This document shows, piece by piece, positions 8,661-16,748 of a stretch of DNA of 64,000 nt (its first letter is position 1; every line of letters begins with the position of its first letter). The position numbers and the translations under genes are program-made. The notes below the pieces were generated by a model. The model made no database searches. It was not told the origin of the DNA and saw only the letters and a list, made by a program, of their open reading frames with translations. The stretch is from NCBI RefSeq assembly GCF_007829885.1, contig NZ_VIWW01000002.1, forward strand, positions 620,001-684,000, given 5' to 3'. Source of the stretch: Streptomyces brevispora. GTDB taxonomy: Bacteria; Actinomycetota; Actinomycetes; Streptomycetales; Streptomycetaceae.

Positions 8661-9427
8661 CACCTCCGTCGGTACTGGAACTGAAGGATGTCCGGCTGCA
8701 CCACCGGGGAAGTGCCACCCCCGCCGTGCAGGACGTCTCCCTCACCGTCGAGGCCGGCCACAGCCTCGCCCTCGTCGGCGAGTCCGGCGCGGGCAAGACG
8801 ACTCTGCTGCGGCTGCTCCTGGGCCTGGACCGGCCGACCCGGGGAACCGTCGGCTTCGACGGAGCCGAGCTCGACGTGCGCGACCGCGGGCAGATGCGGC
8901 GCTTCCGGCGCAGCGTGCAGTGTGTCTTCCAGGACCCGTACTCCTCGCTCGACCCCCGCAGACGCGTCGGCGGCATCGTCGCCGAGCCGTTGCGCTCCCT
9001 GGGCCTCGACTCGAAGGCCACGGCGGCCCCGAAGGTGGCCGAGGCGCTGGAGCGGGTGGGCCTCCCGGCGGACGCGGCGCGGCGCTATCCGCACGAGTTC
9101 TCCGGCGGTCAGCGGCAACGCATCGCGATCGCCCGTGCGACGGTGTGCCATCCACGTGTGCTCCTGGCCGACGAGCCCGTCAGCGCGCTGGACGTCACGA
9201 CGCGCGTCGCCGTGGTCGATCTGCTCGCCGAGCTGAAGCAGGAACGGGGGCTGACCGTCGTCATGGTCTCCCACGACCTGTCGGTCGTGGCGTCCCTGTG
9301 CGAACGCACCGCCGTCCTGGAACACGGCCGCGTGGTCGAGCAGGGAGAGACGGCGCAGGTGCTCAGCGCCCCCGCGCACCCGTACACCCGCCGTCTCCTC
9401 GACAGCGTGCCGCGGCTTCCCGTGTGA
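8657..9427 (+). CDS. ABC transporter ATP-binding protein, DppF type
   Basis: The 256-residue second ATPase completes the heterodimeric motor: Walker A GESGAGKTT, Q-loop CVFQDPYSSLDPRRRV, signature FSGGQRQRI, Walker B LLADEPVSALD and switch MVSHD. It ends shortly after HPYTRRLLDSVPRLPV, the usual C-terminus of DppF-like subunits. It is the last gene of the operon; after its stop at 9427 the DNA turns into a fragment on the opposite strand. No clear hairpin terminator is visible directly downstream, possibly because the region was rearranged. Confidence 0.92.
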   Translation: MTPPSVLELKDVRLHHRGSATPAVQDVSLTVEAGHSLALVGESGAGKTTLLRLLLGLDRPTRGTVGFDGAELDVRDRGQMRRFRRSVQCVFQDPYSSLDPRRRVGGIVAEPLRSLGLDSKATAAPKVAEALERVGLPADAARRYPHEFSGGQRQRIAIARATVCHPRVLLADEPVSALDVTTRVAVVDLLAELKQERGLTVVMVSHDLSVVASLCERTAVLEHGRVVEQGETAQVLSAPAHPYTRRLLDSVPRLPV

Positions 9428-9458
9428 GCACCGAACGCCCTGGGCAGCCCGCCGGTGC

Positions 9459-9945
9459 TCATGAGGCGTCGTCGGCCCCCCGGCTGTCCGCGCCGTCCTC
9501 GCGCCGGGCCCTGCTGGGCTGCACCCGCTTCGGCTCGCCCGGCATCTTCGGATACTCCGGCGGGTACGGCAGGTCCCCCAGCTCGTGTTCCCGCTCGTCG
9601 CGGGCCGCCAGCTCCAGCAGGCCGTCCAGCCGGAAGGCGTGCTCGTCCATGTCGGCGTGGAGGTCGCCCACCTCCGCGTACCGGGCGGGCATCGTCCTGA
9701 TGTCGAAGTCGCACGGCTCGGCGTCGTCGATCTCCTCCCAGCGCAGCGGCGCGGAGACCGGGGCGTGCGGGCGGGGGCGCACCCAGTAGGCGGAGGCGAT
9801 GGTGCGGTCGCGGGCCGTCTGGTTGTAGTCGACGAAGATGCGCTCGCCGCGTTCCTCCTTCCACCAGGCGGTGGTCACCCGCTCCGGTATCCGGCGCTCC
9901 AGCTCCCGTCCCACCGCGATGGCGGTGCGGACGCGGTCGATGCCG
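9459..9945 (-). pseudogene. C-terminal fragment of a LigD-type DNA polymerase/primase
   Basis: The minus strand reads AIAVGRELERRIPERVTTAW, KEERGERIFVDYNQTARDRT, WVRPRPHAPVSAPLRWEEI and LPYPPEYPKMPGEPKRV. This is the C-terminal third of the polymerase domain found in actinobacterial LigD-like repair proteins for non-homologous end joining, including the conserved IFVDYNQxARDRTIASAY block. Homology begins suddenly at about 9945. Upstream codons are unrelated and the N-terminal catalytic part is missing, so this is a dead remnant. It ends 32 bases after the ABC operon, which suggests a breakpoint in between. Confidence 0.75.
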
Positions 9946-10117
9946 GCGCCGTGGGCTTTCGTGGCGTGCTCCACCGGGCGGTCCAGGGCGGTGGCGGCGT
10001 TGCGCAGGAAGGTTCCGACATCGGCGCGGCTGCCGGTACGGACGGTCTTCACGGACCGATAGACGGTGCCCTTGATGCTGCTGTCGCGGCACTCGGGCTT
10101 GTCGCAGCGGTCGCCGT

Positions 10118-10895
10118 GCGCGGGAGAACCAGCCCCGTACGGACCTGGAGGAGGAGATCCGCCGTACCTGGCCTCCGGTGGGCCCGGACAGTGAGGACAG
10201 GCAGCACCAGCTCGAGGAGGAGGGCCGGCTCCTGGCGGAGCGTCGCAACGAACTCGTTCACCGCCGCGGCGAGCTGACTGCCGAGCTGGACGACTGCCGT
10301 ACGCGTCTGGCCGTACTCGAGGAAGCCGGCGGGTCGGGCGTCCTGGTCCCGGTGTCATCCGGGAGTGGTGCCGCTCTGCACCACGTGACACCGCCCCCCA
10401 TGCCGTCCGGCCCACCCGGACTTCCCCCGGGGGCGAGGCCGGGCCGCCGGCGTGCTGTTGTGCTGCTGGCTGGCGGGGGCGCTGCGATCGGGGTCTGGGC
10501 GACCAACGGGCGCGACACGGCCGGCGGGGCCGCGTCACCCTCCGGGACACCCGCTTCTTTGCCGTCGTCCGCTGCCTCCTCTCCGACGCCGACGCCGACG
10601 GACACGGTGCAGACGCCCTCGGCCTCCGTTGACCCCGAGCCGTCGTTCTCACCGCCCTCGGGGCGGACCGGGTCTCTCGCTCGTGACCTCGCGCCGCTGG
10701 ACGACGGCTATCCCTGGAAGTACAAAACCGGCAAGGTGCGGGTCAACGCCCGGGGCTATCCCACGACCCTGCAGGGATACAAGGCGAACAGCACCTGGCA
10801 ACTCGACTACAAGTACACCTCGCTCGTCACCCGCCTTGGGGTGTCCGACGAGACCGTCTCCGGGGACTCCGTCGTTTTCACCATCATGGTCGATA
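10118..10895 (+). pseudogene. Truncated membrane protein with coiled coil, TM helix and NPCBM-like domain
   Basis: An open frame (from about 10118; the first possible start is GTG 10178) encodes a charged coiled-coil helix (LEEEGRLLAERRNELVHRR), one transmembrane segment (RRRAVVLLAGGGAAIGVW), a Ser/Pro/Thr linker and a beta-type extracellular domain (YPWKYKTGKVRVNARGYPTT, WQLDYKYTSLVTRLGVSDET). The last part resembles the NPCBM carbohydrate-binding fold. The domain is cut at about 10895 and fused in frame to a transposase tail, so the natural C-terminus is gone. The true N-terminus may also be lost, because coding character extends upstream without a start. Confidence 0.55.
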
Positions 10896-10896
10896 T

Positions 10897-11173
10897 GCCG
10901 CGGATGAACTCGACCGTAGAGCGCTGGATACAGACCTGCCGCCGCGAACTGCTGGACCGCACCCTCATATGGGACCAGCGCCATCTACTCCACGCGCTGC
11001 GCGAGTTCGAGTCCTTCTACAACGAGCATCGCCCGTACCGGACACTGGGGCAAGCGGCTCCGCTCCGTCCGCTACCCGAACCGATCACCGAACCAGGACA
11101 GATCGCGCACCTGAAGGTTCACCGACGAGATCGACTCGGCGGAATCCTTCACGAGTACCAACATGCCGCTTGA
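10897..11173 (+). mobile_element. C-terminal fragment of an rve-type transposase (IS3/IS481-like)
   Basis: This piece contains MNSTVERWIQTCRRELLDRT, LLHALREFESFYNEHRPYRT and LGQAAPLRPLP. These are the last part of an integrase-core (rve) transposase with the E-containing helix (VERW...CRRELL) and the YNxxRPHxxL-type ending. The two upstream catalytic aspartates are missing. It is joined in frame to the preceding membrane-protein fragment, so a single 331-residue chimeric ORF (10178-11173) can be read. Confidence 0.75.
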
Positions 11174-11271
11174 TCAGGGCGGATGATTAATCGGCACCCA
11201 CAGTGTCCTCCATTCCGAGGTGGAGTGGGTCTGACGCGCGGCAAGGGGTCTGTCGCCCGGCGGTGATGTCA

Positions 11272-11563
11272 GCTGGTTTCGGGCGACAGGGCTGGGTCGA
11301 CGGAGTAGCCGATGGCCATGGCCTCCTGGACGACGTCCTTGACGGAGGCCGTGGGGTTGAGGCTGGTGATCAAGGCCCGGTCGAGGGGGCGCAGGCTGTA
11401 GACGTGACGTACGGCCTCGAGGTCGGCCGCGGTCTCGTAGTAGTCCTCGGCGAATGCCTGAAAGGCTTCGTGAGCCGGGTCTGTCAGGAGCTCGAACAGC
11501 CAGGCCGCGCCGTCGGGATCGGGATGCCCTTCGGGGAAGTCGCCCGTCGCCGGCTGGTCGGTC
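11272..11563 (-). pseudogene. Fragment of a small helical Streptomyces protein
   Basis: One minus-strand frame reads as good coding sequence: DGAAWLFELLTDPAHEAFQA, AEDYYETAADLEAVRHVYSL, RPLDRALITSLNPTASVKDV, ending YSVDPALSPETS and a stop near 11272. There is no in-frame start codon after the upstream stop, so the N-terminus is missing. The family is unknown to me. It sits between a transposase fragment and the next intact gene. Confidence 0.45.
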
Positions 11564-11720
11564 CGGCTTTGGTCGGTGTGACACCAAGAGCGTCAGCCGT
11601 CACGGCGGCCCGGCGCAACGCCGGACGTCCGTCCGGCGAGGGTGGAACCAACCCAGCCCATCTGACGTGCAGTTACATGGACCGCCTGGGATAGGGGGAC
11701 ATGTGGGAGGACGGGGGACG

Positions 11721-13202
11721 GTGTCGACCGGGGATGACGTCGAGCAGTTCGCGGCGCTGCTGCGCCGACTGAAGGACCGCACGGACCGGAGCTACGGCTC
11801 CCTGGCCCGGCGCCTCAACATGAACACCTCCACGCTGCACCGCTACTGCGCGGGCGAGGCGGTCCCGCAGGTCTACGCCCCGGTGGAGCGTCTGGCCGCC
11901 TTCTGCGGGGCGACACCGGAGGAACGCCTCGAACTGCACCGCCTGTGGCTGCTCGCGGTGGCGGTACGACAGCGGTCTCGGGCGGGTGAGGGGGCGACGG
12001 AGCCGACACGGGTCGAGGAGACAGCGGAGCCGACAAAGGCCGAGGGGGCGCTGGAGCAGGCAGGGGGCGAGCGGGCTTCGGGTCCGGACATCCGGACGGT
12101 GCAGGGCGTGGGTGACGGCGCGGACGGCATCGGTGGTGACGGGGGCAGCACGAGCGGTGCACCGCCACCACTCGACACGGGCGCACCCGATGCCTGGCCG
12201 CCCATTCCCGGCGCTCCCGGACCGGGAAGTCCCGAGCCGACGGCCCAGTGGGATGCGGCCCGCTCGACCGGACGGCCCTGGTACCGCCGTCGCCGCACCG
12301 CCGTCGGTGCCGCCGCGGTGACCGTGTTGCTGGTGACGCTGGGCAGTCTGCCGGCGCTGTCGGCCGGTCGGTCTCACGACAACTCCGCCAAGGCCCCCGG
12401 TCGGTCCCGTACAACAGGAACCGGTACGTCACACCGCCCCTCTGCCACTGCAACCAGCCCCTCCTCCAGTCGTTCATCGGCCTCGCCCTCCGCAGGAGTA
12501 CGGGCTTCGGGGAGCCCCGAGTCGAAGGGCGGACCGTCGGCGGACACGAAGAGCGACGCCCCGGTGTCGACCGGTGTGCCGCTCGCCTGGACCGCCGACT
12601 CGCAGATCTGGCAGGGCGGTTGCGGGCACGACTACGTCATCGCGAAGAAGCCGGCCCAGGTGCCCCCGCCGCCGGTGCAGCAGGACGCCGGGGTGTGGGC
12701 GGCGACGCAGGGGGCGGTGCCCGGGCGGCAAACGAGGGTGCAGATCTCGGTGCAGGGGAAGTCGTCCACGGCCGTGGTCCTGGAGGCTCTCGAGGTCCGT
12801 ATCGTCAGCCGCGGCACCCCGGTCACCGGCAATGTGTACGCCATGGGCCAGGGTTGCGGCAGCGACCTGGCGCCCCGTGAGTTCTCCGTTGACCTGGACG
12901 TCAACCGCCCGATCGCCCACGCGGGCCCCGGCAATGACAGCGGAAAGCCCGTCCCTGCGGTGCAGTTCCCCTACCGCGTCTCCGCCGAGGATCCGGAGGT
13001 GCTGCTGGTCACCGCGACGACCGAGGCTTACGACTGCGACTGGTACCTGGAACTCGACTGGTCCTCCCAGGGCCGCACCGGCACGGTCCGCATCGACGAC
13101 CACGGCCGCCCGTTCCGCACCAACAGCATCAAGGGCCTGCCCCACTACTGGTACGGCACGAACGGCGACGGTGTGCGTCAATGGGTGCCCGTCGACTCTT
13201 AG
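11721..13202 (+). CDS. Membrane-anchored helix-turn-helix protein with an extracellular domain
   Basis: The protein has 493 residues. Residues about 8-65 form an XRE-like HTH (SYGSLARRLNMNTSTLHRYC). A long acidic Pro/Gly-rich linker leads to one transmembrane helix at about 193-215 (TAVGAAAVTVLLVTLGSLPA), then a Ser/Thr-rich linker and a C-terminal beta-rich domain (about 290-493) with cysteines in GGCGHDYVI and MGQGCGSDL. The HTH should be cytoplasmic and the C-terminal domain outside, an arrangement fit for a one-piece transmembrane sensor. The GTG at 11721 is preceded by GGGGGA at good spacing. Neighbours are IS and gene fragments on both sides, so partners are not evident. Confidence 0.8.
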   Translation: MSTGDDVEQFAALLRRLKDRTDRSYGSLARRLNMNTSTLHRYCAGEAVPQVYAPVERLAAFCGATPEERLELHRLWLLAVAVRQRSRAGEGATEPTRVEETAEPTKAEGALEQAGGERASGPDIRTVQGVGDGADGIGGDGGSTSGAPPPLDTGAPDAWPPIPGAPGPGSPEPTAQWDAARSTGRPWYRRRRTAVGAAAVTVLLVTLGSLPALSAGRSHDNSAKAPGRSRTTGTGTSHRPSATATSPSSSRSSASPSAGVRASGSPESKGGPSADTKSDAPVSTGVPLAWTADSQIWQGGCGHDYVIAKKPAQVPPPPVQQDAGVWAATQGAVPGRQTRVQISVQGKSSTAVVLEALEVRIVSRGTPVTGNVYAMGQGCGSDLAPREFSVDLDVNRPIAHAGPGNDSGKPVPAVQFPYRVSAEDPEVLLVTATTEAYDCDWYLELDWSSQGRTGTVRIDDHGRPFRTNSIKGLPHYWYGTNGDGVRQWVPVDS

Positions 13203-13345
13203 AAGCCCTGACAGAGCCGTTTCACGTGGCGGTGAGTGATCAGGTAGACGGCAAGGCCGAGGAATGCTTCGTGGTTGTCGTCGCGTCTCTCCCAGCGGAT
13301 GCGCAGGCATCGGAAGCCGTGGAACCAGGTTTGGTGCGTTCGACG
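13199..13345 (-). mobile_element. C-terminal tail of an IS5-family transposase
   Basis: Minus-strand residues FHGFRCLRIRWERRDDNHEA and AVYLITHRHVKRLCQGF match the very end of IS5-type DDE transposases (FRRLRIRWERRxDIHxAFLxLA). Only about 45 residues remain; upstream sequence is unrelated. Its stop touches the end of the preceding HTH gene on the other strand. Confidence 0.7.
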
Positions 13346-13478
13346 GCCCCGCGGAAGGCGCCCGGGCCAGAGCCGTGCGGCCGGCCCGGTCATGACACAA
13401 CGCGTCCGGGCAGGCGGCGGGTCCTGCGTGAGCAACGGTCGGCTGCCCAGACTTCCGGCAGAGGGCACCGCTCCGCCG

Positions 13479-14003
13479 TCAGCGGGCGCTCGTGGTGGCG
13501 ATGTCGCTGATGTGGTTGTACCGCTCCACCAGCACGAAAAGCTTGGTCTTCTGCGTCGTCTCCCCACTGCCGAAGGCCAGGGTGACGATGACCTCATGGC
13601 CGTTACCCACGGCGCCGTTGTCGCTCACCGTCCACTGCGCCGGGACATTCTGGGCACGCAGGACGCCGTCCGCCCCATTCTTCTTCTCCCACGCCGCCAG
13701 CCGCTTGGCGAAGTCGGGCGTCAGGTAGTGCTTGCGGAGCGCCGTGGCCAGCGTGACGTCCGGGTCCGCGTAGTCGCCCTTCGCGTCGATGTACGCGCCG
13801 TAGAAGTCGGCGACCCGGGTCACCGCCTGGCCGAACGTGCCGCTGACCGACTGCGATGCGGCGGCGGACGCCTTTGCGGGGGCATGGACGGACGCCTGTG
13901 CCGACACCTGTGTCGACACACCGAGTCCGACAGCCAAGACGAGGCCGGCGGCGACGGCCGCGCGGCGGCCCGGACGACGGTGTGCGGAGGACTTCCTGTT
14001 CAT
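13479..14003 (-). CDS. Small secreted protein, possibly DUF3828/NTF2-like
   Basis: The protein has 174 residues. An arginine-rich N-terminus followed by a hydrophobic core (RAAVAAGLVLAVGLGVSTQV) and a small-residue cleavage region (VSAQASVHAPA) make it a likely Sec substrate. The mature part has FYGAYIDAKGDYADPDVTLA, ALRKHYLTPDFAKRLAAWEK and ends in paired strands (HEVIVTLAFG, TKLFVLVERYNHISDIATTS). This helix-then-strand layout resembles the DUF3828/NTF2-like secreted fold, a tentative match. There are no cysteines and no lipobox, so it is probably released. The gene stands alone with no identified partner. Confidence 0.7.
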   Translation of the reverse strand: MNRKSSAHRRPGRRAAVAAGLVLAVGLGVSTQVSAQASVHAPAKASAAASQSVSGTFGQAVTRVADFYGAYIDAKGDYADPDVTLATALRKHYLTPDFAKRLAAWEKKNGADGVLRAQNVPAQWTVSDNGAVGNGHEVIVTLAFGSGETTQKTKLFVLVERYNHISDIATTSAR

Positions 14004-14544
14004 GTGCGTCTTCCTTCTCTGGTCCGTATGTGGTTACTCTCGGCCGATTCCGGCTTTCGTGCCGAAGGCGCCTGCCGACTTGTCGCCATCTCGTCCGCGT
14101 CCGATTCGAGAGACAGGACGGCCCGACTGCCCCATCGGACAGGAGTCGGCCCGGTGTCTTCGCCCCGGGGCCGGCGTGTGGCGGCGGGCGCCGTGGGGAG
14201 CCGAACGCCGCGCCTTGAGTACTCGGGCACACAGGTGTCCTGGTACGCAGGCGCAGGGTAGGTGTCGTTGCCGTGCTGCTGCCGGGGCGGTCGTTCTGCC
14301 TCGGCCGGTGCGACACCCACAGCTTCGAGGACGGCGGGGATCCACACAACGCCTGCCGCCACACCTGCGACGATGGAACGATCCCACCCCTGTTGAACTG
14401 CGGAAACAGAGGTCCCTGGGATGCCCTGAGATGCCGTCCTGGGACGCGGAGACGACTCATGGCGGTCGGCCGACCACCGGGTGCGGCCGACACGGCACAG
14501 GGCCGCGGTCTATCGGCCGCGGCTTGCAGCCGTTCGTGCCGCGG
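14004..14544. other. 541-bp gap with no convincing gene
   Basis: Several frames are open in this GC-rich stretch, but none has both a ribosome-binding site and recognisable protein character. The part next to 14003 should hold the promoter of the secreted-protein gene; I see no clear -10/-35 pair. Confidence 0.5.
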
Positions 14545-14690
14545 TTACTGACTTCGGCGTCTTGAGGTCTCTTCGTCGAACCCGGTGACGGAGTCCACCG
14601 TGACTGGTACGCCGGAGACATGCGGTATCCAGACGGGGGCGGGCTGACCGCCGGGCAGCGCAAGCGCCACGAAGAGGTACGAATATGTCT
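14545..14690 (-). pseudogene. Unidentified C-terminal gene fragment
   Basis: The minus strand reads YLFVALALPGGQPAPVWIPH, SGVPVTVDSVTGFDEETSRR and then a stop at 14545-14547. It looks like the real end of some protein, but there is no start, and it joins directly to a transposase fragment at about 14690. Family unknown. Confidence 0.35.
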
Positions 14691-15240
14691 CGTTTGACGC
14701 AGTAGTGCGCATCGGTGTCATAGGGGGAGTCGAACCGCAGCGAGGCGGGCGGCAGGGCGTGGCCGTCCCGCCAGCGCAGGGATCCGTCCACGTCCCAGAA
14801 GTAGTGGTGGAACCAGGCCTGGCGAAGGATCTCCACTTGAGGAAGAAGCCGCAGGTGGGGTGGGGCGCTGGCGGCCCAGGCGGCGGCGAGGATCTTCTGT
14901 CCGTCCCGGCCGAACTCCTCGGCCCGGGCGGTCACGGCCGCTTTCCCGCCCGGTAGTTTGCCGATCTCCACCCGGCGTCCGTACCGCTTGGCCCACTCGG
15001 GCTCGATCAGCGGAGTCAGCCGGGCGGGGGCGGCCTCGGCCAGTTCCTCCAAAGCGGCCCGCAGCGTCTCCCCGACCAGCTCCAGGCGGCTGAGGCTGCG
15101 AACCGCGGCCAGCACATGGGTGGCGTCGGTACGCTGCCGGCCCCCGGCCTTGAGCAGGCCGGCCTCCACCAGGCGGTCCAGCATCAGCCCGAGCAACTGG
15201 CCGGCGGCGCCCTGCTCACCGAGGTCCTCTATCTGTCGCT
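14690..15240 (-). mobile_element. Internal fragment of an IS1182-type transposase
   Basis: Minus-strand residues GQLLGLMLDRLVEAGLLK, RQRTDATHVLAAVRSLSRLE, LIEPEWAKRYGRRVEIGK and LRFDSPYDTDAHYCVKRD are the middle of an IS1182-family transposase, including the first catalytic-aspartate region (TDATHV). The N-terminal domain and the C-terminal DDE residues after the YDTDAxYCVKR block are missing. Both ends are abrupt junctions with unrelated DNA. Confidence 0.8.
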
Positions 15241-15307
15241 GCCGCTGCTGCTCCTCTGGGCGGCGGCGACCGCGACCGTCGTCAGCCGCAGGGCACGATG
15301 ACGGCAT

Positions 15308-15370
15308 GCCGGCGTACGACAAGGACCCCCGGATTTTGCCTTGATCTGGGGGCTGTTGTCGTACGCCGGC
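15308..15370 (-). terminator. Long inverted repeat, probable terminator of the lipoprotein gene
   Basis: GCCGGCGTACGACAA (15308-15322) pairs exactly with TTGTCGTACGCCGGC (15356-15370), and an inner CCCCC/GGGGG pairing extends the stem. It begins nine bases after the stop of the minus-strand lipoprotein at 15379. It could equally be an old IS end, because transposase DNA starts about 70 bases further on. Confidence 0.6.
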
Positions 15371-15378
15371 GGTCCGGT

Positions 15379-15978
15379 TCACAGGCGCGTGGCCACCGTG
15401 CGGGCCAGGTCCGTCAGCGGCTGATCGTTCTCCGCCGCCGGGTTGCCGCGTACGAGTCGGATCGATACCCACTCCTCGGCCACCCGTAGGAAGACCGAAC
15501 CGTCCTCCAGATACGCCTCGTCACCGATGCCGTCGAGCGGCTTCAGTTCGTGACCGAGCTGGCGTTCGGCGTCGTAGTAGTTCTGCCCCGACTCTCCGGC
15601 GAAGATCTCCACCTGGGCGGTCGGCCCGGACTCGGGTGCGACGTAGGTGCAGGTCTCGTCGACTACGTTGCCGGGCTTCACCGGTGTGCCGGCGAGCCGT
15701 TCGGCCTCCTGCTGGGTCACCAGCGCGCACGGGTCCCCCACCGAGGTGGGACTGGTGGGACTGGGCGCTTGCGACGGCTCCTCCGCGTTCGGCTCGGCCG
15801 GTGCCGACGTGGCCGAGGCGGTCGGGCTCGGCTTGTTCGTGGCGTCGGAGTCTGCGTCCTGGCACCCCTGAAGGGTCAGCATCAGCAGCGCCCCCAGGGC
15901 CACCCCCGCCAGGGACAACGGGCGGTTGCGGCCACGGTCTCGGCTACGGGATCTGGTGCGGGTACGGGTGTGCGTCAT
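15379..15978 (-). CDS. DUF3558-like lipoprotein
   Basis: The protein has 199 residues. A charged N-terminus, hydrophobic core and lipobox LQGC (about residues 36-39) make it a membrane-anchored extracellular protein. A long Ser/Pro/Ala linker precedes a domain with DPCALVTQQEAERLAG, ETCTYVA and QVEIFAGESGQNYYDAERQL. The DPCxLVT...C spacing is the hallmark of the DUF3558/sensor-like lipoproteins of actinobacteria, whose exact role is not established. The ATG at 15978 follows an AGGGGGG ribosome-binding site. It is monocistronic, followed by a strong hairpin. Confidence 0.8.
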   Translation of the reverse strand: MTHTRTRTRSRSRDRGRNRPLSLAGVALGALLMLTLQGCQDADSDATNKPSPTASATSAPAEPNAEEPSQAPSPTSPTSVGDPCALVTQQEAERLAGTPVKPGNVVDETCTYVAPESGPTAQVEIFAGESGQNYYDAERQLGHELKPLDGIGDEAYLEDGSVFLRVAEEWVSIRLVRGNPAAENDQPLTDLARTVATRL

Positions 15979-16195
15979 CGGTTCGGTCCCCCCTCGTAAC
16001 TGGCTCCGGAACTCCCCACAGGGGCAGGATGCCCGGCGCAGGTGAACCAACAGACGTTCCGGAGTCAGGACTTGGTTTCAGCATGAAGACCTCGAGTCCC
16101 TCAATGAAGCCAGGGCACTCGAACGTCTCGTCCAGGTCCATGGGGCACAAAGAGCCGTGGCCCGAGCGCTAGCTAGGGCCTGTTCTGAGTTCAGA

Positions 16196-16548
16196 TCATG
16201 GGAGGGTCGGCAGGCTGCGTAGCCAGAGGACGGCTCCCCGCAGGTGGAGTCCTGCGGCGTAGCTCTCGGGTGTCTTGTCGTAGCGGGTGGCCAGCCCCCG
16301 CCATTCCTTGAACCTGTTGATGGCACGCTCGACGGTGTTGCGGTCTTGGTAGAGCGTGGTGTCGTGGCTGACCGGGCGGCCGCCGGAGCGTCCCTTCTTC
16401 CTGCGGTTCGCCACCTGGTCCTTCTTCTCCGGGATCACCGCCTTGATCCCTCGTTTGCGCAGGTGGGCGCGGTTGGCGCGGGAGGAGTACGCCTTATCCC
16501 CGGCGACCGCGTCCGGCCGGGTCCTCGGGCGGCCGACCGGGACTGAAC
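16196..16548 (-). mobile_element. C-terminal half of an IS5-family transposase
   Basis: Minus-strand residues AGDKAYSSRANRAHLRKRGI, KAVIPEKKDQVANRRKKGRS, LYQDRNTVERAINRFKEWRG and TRYDKTPESYAAGLHLRGAV are the DDE C-terminal half of a Streptomyces IS5-type transposase (D in GDKAYSS, E in NTVERAINR). The N-terminal half is missing beyond 16548. The segment just outside its stop (about 16176-16195) probably contains one IS end. Confidence 0.8.
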
Positions 16549-16748
16549 CGCCCCGAGTTCCCAGGAGGCCGGTCCTGGCCGGGCCGGCGGCTGCGGGGCT
16601 GTCCCCACGTCCGTCAGAAGTCGCGTCACACTCGGCGGATCATCTGCGAAAACAAGGACCGACGATACCTCGGTCCCGACACCATGCCCCGGCCGATCCA
16701 TCGGCAGAGGCATGGTGCCGGAGACGACGACTCAAGGAACTTCCATGC

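Noticed and set aside
14000..14362. Possible small minus-strand gene upstream of the secreted-protein gene
   Set aside because: No ribosome-binding site and low-complexity Pro/Arg-rich translation.
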